Shown piece after piece: positions 60,275 through 64,000 of a stretch of DNA of 64,000 nt (the first letter of the stretch is position 1; each line of letters opens with the position of its first letter). Under the pieces are notes generated by a model that had not been told where the DNA came from, did not search any database, and saw only the letters and a list, made by a program, of their open reading frames with translations. Source of the DNA: Deltaproteobacteria bacterium (GTDB lineage: Bacteria; Myxococcota_A; UBA9160; UBA4427). Made by a program: the position numbers and the translations under genes. Location of the stretch: positions 160,911 through 224,910 of the forward strand of contig JAJDAN010000048.1 in the NCBI GenBank assembly GCA_029261855.1, in the 5' to 3' direction.

Positions 60275-60778
60275 TCAGCGGGTCGTTGCGATGTCGGGAT
60301 TGCCACGGGTTGTCGCCGTGCGCCGGCGTAGCCGCCGCGACACGAAGCGCTCGAGGTGTTGCAAGTCGTCCCGCGGTCCGGCCAGGATCTCGATCCCGAC
60401 GCCGGGTTCCAGCCCGCCCTCGATCCCCGCGGGCTCTTCGTCGTCCAGGTGAACCCGCGTCCATGCGATGCGGCCGACGGTCTGCAGCTGCCTGCCTCCC
60501 GGCATCTCGAGCTCGACCAGAACGCGGCGCCCGGGCGGAATGGGCTCTGCGGTCGCGACGAACATTCCGCCGCGCGAGAGGTTGGCAGACGTCTCTTCCG
60601 TAGTCCGGAAGAACGACTTGCCGGTGAAGGGATCGGTCTCCGGGTCGATGGTCGAGATGCGTGCCGGCAGGCGTACGGCCACGCGCGGGTTCTGCGGGGG
60701 TGTGTCGGCGATCGCTTCCGCGGTCGCTTGGTCGATCGCCGCTTCGGGCTGCTCGGTTCGGTCGGACCCTTCGGGCAT
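60275..60778 (-). CDS. PilZ-domain protein
   Basis: 167 residues. The cyclic-di-GMP binding pattern of PilZ is visible: the RxxxR part in NPRVAVRLPARI and the D/NxSxxG part in ANLSRGGMFVATAE, with the rest of the barrel to about residue 150. So it probably binds cyclic-di-GMP or, like many delta-type PilZ proteins, only part of it. A GAGGGG ribosome-binding site lies about 6 bases before ATG 60778. Divergent from the DUF4388 protein gene; with the EAL protein at 24979 it hints at cyclic-di-GMP signalling. Confidence 0.85.
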   Translation of the reverse strand: MPEGSDRTEQPEAAIDQATAEAIADTPPQNPRVAVRLPARISTIDPETDPFTGKSFFRTTEETSANLSRGGMFVATAEPIPPGRRVLVELEMPGGRQLQTVGRIAWTRVHLDDEEPAGIEGGLEPGVGIEILAGPRDDLQHLERFVSRRLRRRTATTRGNPDIATTR

Positions 60779-60940
60779 GGGCTTCCCCTCTCCGCTGCTG
60801 CATCGGCCAGCGAACCGGCAGCTTGAGCGCAGCTCCAGCGCGGGGAGACCGCGCCGGTGGGCTCAAGGCCCATGGCGGGAGGGTCGAAACGCCCTGTTAG
60901 AGGCGCAGCCCGGGAACGGCCGCGCGTGGAGGCCCCATCG

Positions 60941-62215
60941 ATGTCCGAGCCGTCGGGCGGATTCGGTTGCGATCTGACGCTCAGCGCCGAGCAGCGCGCT
61001 GAACTCGGGCTCGACGCCGAAGAGGCCGTCCGCGTCCTGCATTCGGGCGGCTCCACGATCCTGTTCGAGCGAACGGGAACCGGCGCATCCGTCGCCATCC
61101 CCTGGGACCGCGACCTGGTGCTGACCGTCGAGGTTCGTGCGTTCCCGCTCGCGGACATCCTCAACGTGATCCACGGCTCGGGCAAGTCGGGCTTCCTGTA
61201 CTTCCGCAACGACGAGACGCTGAAGTCCGTCTACCTGCATCGGGGCGAGGTCGTCTTCGCGACGTCGAACCAGGTGGTCGATCGCCTGGGCGAGAGTCTC
61301 CTGCGGTCCGGACTGATCACGCTCGAGCAGCTGCGAGATGCCGAGAAAGTCTTCCAGCCGCCGCAACGTTTCGGCAAGGTGCTCGTGCAGCGCGGGATCC
61401 TGACGCCTCGGGCTCTCTGGGATGGTGTCAAGATCCAGGTCGAGGACATCGTCCGCTCGCTCTTCTCTTACACCGGAGGAACGGTGCACTTCTGGGAAGG
61501 CGAGGTCCAACCCGACAACGTGGTGCGGCTATCCCTGCCGACGCGTCGTCTGGTCGCGGAAGGCCTCGAGCGACGAGACGAGTTGTTCCGGCTGCTGGCT
61601 TCCGTCGAGGGCGCGCGCGTACGCCTGGTGCGGCTGGATGCACGCCCCAACCGCCTCGCCGCGAACGAGCGAAGCTTCCTCGAAGCGCTCGGCAGCGACA
61701 GCGACTTCCAGGGGGTTTGTCGGCGGGTGGGCCTCGACCCCTTGTCCGGAGCCCGGACCCTGCAGTTGCTGAGCCTGGTCGGAGCCGTGCGCATCGATCG
61801 CCCCGAAGAGGTCGCGGGCAGCGCGCCGACCGATGCCGGACATCACGAGGACGACGACGTCCGCGGCTGCGTGACGGACTACATCAAGCTCCTGGCCGAG
61901 CTGACCGCACCCATCGTCGCGCTGGACGGTGCGGAGCCGTTCAGTCAGCGAATGAACGGCGTCCTCGCCGACACCGCGGAGCGGCATCCCGAGCTGCTCC
62001 GGAACCTGACGATGAGTACTTGCGGGGCGTTCGACCCGGAAGAGATCACCTCGCGGGCCTTGCGACTGCGAGGCGATCGCATTCGGACCCTGTCCGCCGC
62101 ACTGGGAGAGTTGGTCTCGTACCTCGAGTTCGAGCTGCGGAATCACCCCCGGATCCAGGAGCCCGAGCACTTCCTCGAGGCGGTCGAGGACCTGCGCGCC
62201 AAGCTCGAGTTCTAG
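60941..62215 (+). CDS. DUF4388 (PATAN-like) signalling protein
   Basis: 424 residues, soluble. A DUF4388 domain sits at about 65-210 (RAFPLADILNVIHGSGKSGF, LYFRNDETLKSVYLHRGEVVFA, RLGESLLRSGLITLEQL, GTVHFWEGEV); the rest is helical with a likely coiled C-terminus. DUF4388 occurs mainly in delta-type proteobacteria, linked to two-component, chemotaxis-like and gliding systems. ATG 60941 with GGAGG about 9 bases upstream is preferred over ATG 60857. It is adjacent and divergent to the PilZ gene. Confidence 0.75.
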   Translation: MSEPSGGFGCDLTLSAEQRAELGLDAEEAVRVLHSGGSTILFERTGTGASVAIPWDRDLVLTVEVRAFPLADILNVIHGSGKSGFLYFRNDETLKSVYLHRGEVVFATSNQVVDRLGESLLRSGLITLEQLRDAEKVFQPPQRFGKVLVQRGILTPRALWDGVKIQVEDIVRSLFSYTGGTVHFWEGEVQPDNVVRLSLPTRRLVAEGLERRDELFRLLASVEGARVRLVRLDARPNRLAANERSFLEALGSDSDFQGVCRRVGLDPLSGARTLQLLSLVGAVRIDRPEEVAGSAPTDAGHHEDDDVRGCVTDYIKLLAELTAPIVALDGAEPFSQRMNGVLADTAERHPELLRNLTMSTCGAFDPEEITSRALRLRGDRIRTLSAALGELVSYLEFELRNHPRIQEPEHFLEAVEDLRAKLEF

Positions 62216-62258
62216 TCGGCCCACCGCGGAGCGCGGACGCTCCGGTCTCGGACTGGGT

Positions 62259-62264
62259 TAGGCT
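62259..62264 (+). promoter_or_regulatory. -10-like TAGGCT, leaderless spacing
   Basis: TAGGCT ends 9 bases before GTG 62274, the rlmB start, with no Shine-Dalgarno sequence between. Confidence 0.4.
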
Positions 62265-62273
62265 GCGCGCCAC

Positions 62274-63008
62274 GTGGCGGGACGAGTCGAGCAGCTGACG
62301 GGTACACACGTGGTCCGCGAGGCTCTCCGGGCCCGGAGGCGCAAGCTCTTTCGGCTGCGCGTGGCGGGCCGCGTCGATCCCGAGCTGCTGCGGGCTGCCG
62401 AAGAGGCGGGCGTCCCGGTGGAGTCGGTCTCGGCGGACGAGATCCGCGATACCGGGGAGGCGGGCAATGCCCAGCGACTCGCCCTCGAGGCGGGTCCGTT
62501 GCCCGAGGGTCGGCTCGAGCAGCTGTGGGATGCCGAAGGATCCAATCGGCGGATCGTGGTCCTCGACGAGGTGGAGGACCCCCACAACCTGGGTGCCATC
62601 GCCCGGGTGGCCGAAGCGGCCGGTGTGCTGGGCATCGTCGTGGGAACGAGGCGCTCTGCTCCCCTCAGCCCGGCGGCTACCCGAGCCAGTGCCGGTGCAC
62701 TGGAATGGCTGCCCGTGGTTCGTGTCCCGAACCTGAGGAGATCCATCAAGTCTTTGAAAGAGAAGGGGTTTTGGGTAGTTGGGGCAGACGCGAACGGGCC
62801 GGAAGAACTGTTCTCGATGCCCGACAAGCTACTTTCCGGGGACCTGGTCGTGGCGCTCGGCGCCGAGGGTCGAGGGCTGAGACCGGGCGTGCTGGAGCTC
62901 GTGGACCACCGGGTGCGAATCCCCATGCTGGGAAAGGTGGCGTCGCTCAACGTCTCGACCGCCGGCGCCGTCGTCCTGTTCGATCTCGTGCGCAGATGCC
63001 CGTCTTGA
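62274..63008 (+). CDS. rlmB: 23S rRNA (guanosine-2'-O-)-methyltransferase, TrmH/RlmB family
   Basis: 244-residue SPOUT methyltransferase; RlmB methylates G2251 of 23S rRNA. An L30e-like N-terminal domain (LTGTHVVREALRARRRKLFR) is followed by knot motifs DEVEDPHNLGAIARVAEAAG, VALGAEGRGLRPG and IPMLGKVASLNVSTAGAVVLF with the catalytic Arg, Glu, Asn and Ser. GTG 62274 is the start. The stop codon lies in the -35 of the following tRNA promoter. It is upstream of the tRNA-tuf cluster. Confidence 0.92.
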   Translation: MAGRVEQLTGTHVVREALRARRRKLFRLRVAGRVDPELLRAAEEAGVPVESVSADEIRDTGEAGNAQRLALEAGPLPEGRLEQLWDAEGSNRRIVVLDEVEDPHNLGAIARVAEAAGVLGIVVGTRRSAPLSPAATRASAGALEWLPVVRVPNLRRSIKSLKEKGFWVVGADANGPEELFSMPDKLLSGDLVVALGAEGRGLRPGVLELVDHRVRIPMLGKVASLNVSTAGAVVLFDLVRRCPS

Positions 63009-63032
63009 GGCCCTGAAATCACAGGGTATAGT
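63005..63032 (+). promoter_or_regulatory. Promoter of the tRNA-Thr (TGT) gene
   Basis: TTGAGG (63005-63010, overlapping the rlmB stop codon) and TATAGT (63027-63032) are 16 bases apart, and the tRNA begins 16 bases after the -10. This looks like a strong sigma70-type promoter for the tRNA-tuf operon. Confidence 0.65.
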
Positions 63033-63048
63033 GGGACGCCCCCATCTC

Positions 63049-63124
63049 GCTGGCGTAGCTCAATTGGTAGAGCATCGGATTTGTAATCCGAAGGTTATGG
63101 GTTCGAGTCCCCTCGCCAGCTCCA
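63049..63124 (+). tRNA. tRNA-Thr (TGT)
   Basis: 76 bases, CCA encoded. Acceptor GCTGGCG pairs with CGCCAGC at 63114-63120. The anticodon loop TTTGTAA gives TGT; the T arm has GGTTCGAGTCC. First of four tRNAs before tuf. Confidence 0.95.
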
Positions 63125-63476
63125 TCTTCGGGTTGCGGGGGCCTCCAGGCGGCAACTTGGGCCTCGGCCAGCGGCAACTTCGGCCTAGGGGTTGCCCAGG
63201 GGGAACCAGGGGCGGTAAGATCCCGGCCCCCGAGAGGAAGACGGGCATCCTCCGGGAGACGGGTCGGGGCAACGCAAGTCAGAAAAGAGCAAGCCAATTC
63301 ACAGGCTTCTGAGTTCGGTCACACCTATCTGCGGTGCGGCCGGCGGTCACTCGCTTCGACTGCCGGCAACTGCGCGGCTGCAGAAGGGTTTGGCGCGTGC
63401 CGGGGGAGCCTGTACGCGCGTCACTAGATTCTCACAACTAACAACCCGGACGTTCGTGTGACGCTGCGAGCGTTGG
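63125..63476 (+). other. 352-base gap between tRNA-Thr and tRNA-Tyr
   Basis: No gene seen. GCGGCAACTT occurs twice near the start (63149 and 63171, each followed by a G/C and GGCCT). TAGATT at 63425-63430 is a weak -10 candidate for tRNA-Tyr without a clear -35. It may hold processing signals between two tRNA transcripts. Confidence 0.5.
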
Positions 63477-63562
63477 GGAGAGGTACCGAAGCGGTCAAAC
63501 GGGGCAGACTGTAAATCTGCTGGCTATTGCCTTCGGAGGTTCGAATCCTCCCCTCTCCACCA
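63477..63562 (+). tRNA. tRNA-Tyr (GTA)
   Basis: 86 bases, long variable arm, CCA encoded. Acceptor GGAGAGG pairs with CCTCTCC at 63552-63558. Anticodon loop CTGTAAA gives GTA. Confidence 0.94.
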
Positions 63563-63627
63563 CACCGAAACCGCATCGACACGACAGTACGGGTAGGACG
63601 AATCGGACGAATCGAGAGGCACTCAAC

Positions 63628-63704
63628 GCGGGAGTAGCTCAGCTGGCTAGAGCACGAGCCTTCCAAGCTCGGGGTCGCGGGTTCGAACCCCGTCTCCCGC
63701 TCCA
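63628..63704 (+). tRNA. tRNA-Gly (TCC)
   Basis: 77 bases, CCA encoded. Acceptor GCGGGAG pairs with CTCCCGC at 63694-63700. Anticodon stem CGAGC/GCTCG encloses CTTCCAA, anticodon TCC. Confidence 0.95.
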
Positions 63705-63730
63705 CAACCCAGGATCAGGCCGGGGATTCT

Positions 63731-63806
63731 GCTCACGTAGCTCAGGTGGTAGAGCACGTCCTTGGTAAGGACGAGGTCAGCGGTTCGAACCCGCTCGTGA
63801 GCTCCA
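63731..63806 (+). tRNA. tRNA-Thr (GGT)
   Basis: 76 bases, CCA encoded. Acceptor GCTCACG pairs with CGTGAGC at 63796-63802. Anticodon stem CGTCC/GGACG encloses TTGGTAA, anticodon GGT. It lies 53 bases before tuf. Confidence 0.95.
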
Positions 63807-63859
63807 GATCGAACAGCGCACGAAGCGCAAACTTCTAAAGAGGACGAGGAAAAGGGAAG

Positions 63860-64000
63860 ATGGCCAAGGAGAAGTTCGAGCGAACGAAGCCGCACGTGAA
63901 CGTGGGGACGATTGGTCACGTAGACCATGGCAAGACCACGTTGACGGCCGCGATCACGCAGCGCCAGGCGGCGAAGGGCCTGGCGGACTTCACTCCCTTC
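63860..64000 (+). CDS. tuf: Elongation factor Tu (3' partial)
   Basis: The first 47 residues of EF-Tu are visible and run off the window end: [20 protein letters not shown] contains the G1 P-loop GHVDHGKT, followed by the switch I start. It delivers aminoacyl-tRNA to the ribosome. A strong purine-rich AGGAAAAGGGAAG precedes ATG 63860. The order tRNA-Thr, tRNA-Tyr, tRNA-Gly, tRNA-Thr, tuf is the classical tufB operon order. Confidence 0.97.
   Translation, partial: MAKEKFERTKPHVNVGTIGHVDHGKTTLTAAITQRQAAKGLADFTPF

Noticed and set aside
63424..63928. Short minus-strand frames in the tRNA region
   Set aside because: They are antisense translations of tRNA genes, a common artefact.
1..64000. Prophage, insertion sequence or genomic island
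   Set aside because: No integrase, transposase, terminal repeats or att duplication was seen; genes are housekeeping or metabolic with uniform GC-rich coding.

Overview
The window is a 64 kb stretch of GC-rich chromosome from a Gram-negative bacterium. There is an outer-membrane beta-barrel (OprB-like), several lipoproteins, a phosphatidylcholine synthase, a single-chain AceE pyruvate dehydrogenase, DUF4388 and PilZ signalling proteins, and many CoA-dependent enzymes. This mixture resembles marine or soil Myxococcota/Binatota-type ('deltaproteobacterial') genomes; that placement is inference from gene content, not from a marker alignment. No insertion sequence, prophage or CRISPR array was seen. 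The window looks like ordinary chromosome with dense operons, and neighbouring genes very often overlap by 1-4 bases (ATGA, GTGA, TGATG).

Layout. 1-3.7 kb: pyruvate dehydrogenase E1 (cut by the window edge) and E2. 3.8-9.1 kb: a coupled four-gene set of an inactive-transglutaminase membrane protein, a RimK-like ATP-grasp ligase, an exported gluzincin metallopeptidase and an exported M14 (AspA/AstE-like) zinc hydrolase. 9.1-17.7 kb: a fused double CoA-transferase, a wHTH/TPR protein, a minus-strand trio (arginase-family enzyme, PpiC-like foldase, HupE/UreJ transporter) and a porin. 17.7-21.7 kb: a palindrome-preceded operon of two methyltransferases, an MFS carrier and a TetR regulator, then a small lipoprotein. 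21.8-24 kb: TupBCA tungstate importer. 24-31 kb: a crotonase, an EAL protein and a five-gene minus operon (TetR, diiron protein, two alpha/beta hydrolases, an SDR) under a perfect palindrome. 31-35.3 kb: CDF metal exporter, unknown protein, PatB/MalY lyase with an extra N-terminal domain, CoA-transferase.

35.4-43.5 kb: lpd-lipA-pfkB, an acyltransferase-like protein, clpS-clpA and a kinase-like protein. 43.5-52.5 kb: ispH, a two-subunit acyl-CoA dehydrogenase, hemE-hemY, ExbD, a crotonase, hemH-pcs. 52.6-58 kb: complex I genes nuoB and nuoI-C-D, interrupted by a second E2 and lipB. 58-64 kb: fluoride channel, tRNA-Cys followed by a 48-bp hairpin repeat array, GT2, tRNA-Leu, PilZ/DUF4388 genes, rlmB, and the classic tRNA-Thr/Tyr/Gly/Thr-tuf operon.

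Connections. Lipoate metabolism is spread next to its clients: aceE-aceF, lpd-lipA, and E2-lipB. Haem synthesis is present as hemE, hemY and hemH. Fatty or steroid acyl-CoA metabolism is suggested by three CoA-transferase domains in two genes, a heteromeric acyl-CoA dehydrogenase pair and two crotonases.

The most striking global signal is that about a dozen genes without a Shine-Dalgarno sequence carry a -10-like TANNNT hexamer 6-10 bases before the start codon, as expected for leaderless transcripts. The best candidate for an undescribed functional system is the four-gene ligase/protease set at 3.9-9.1 kb.
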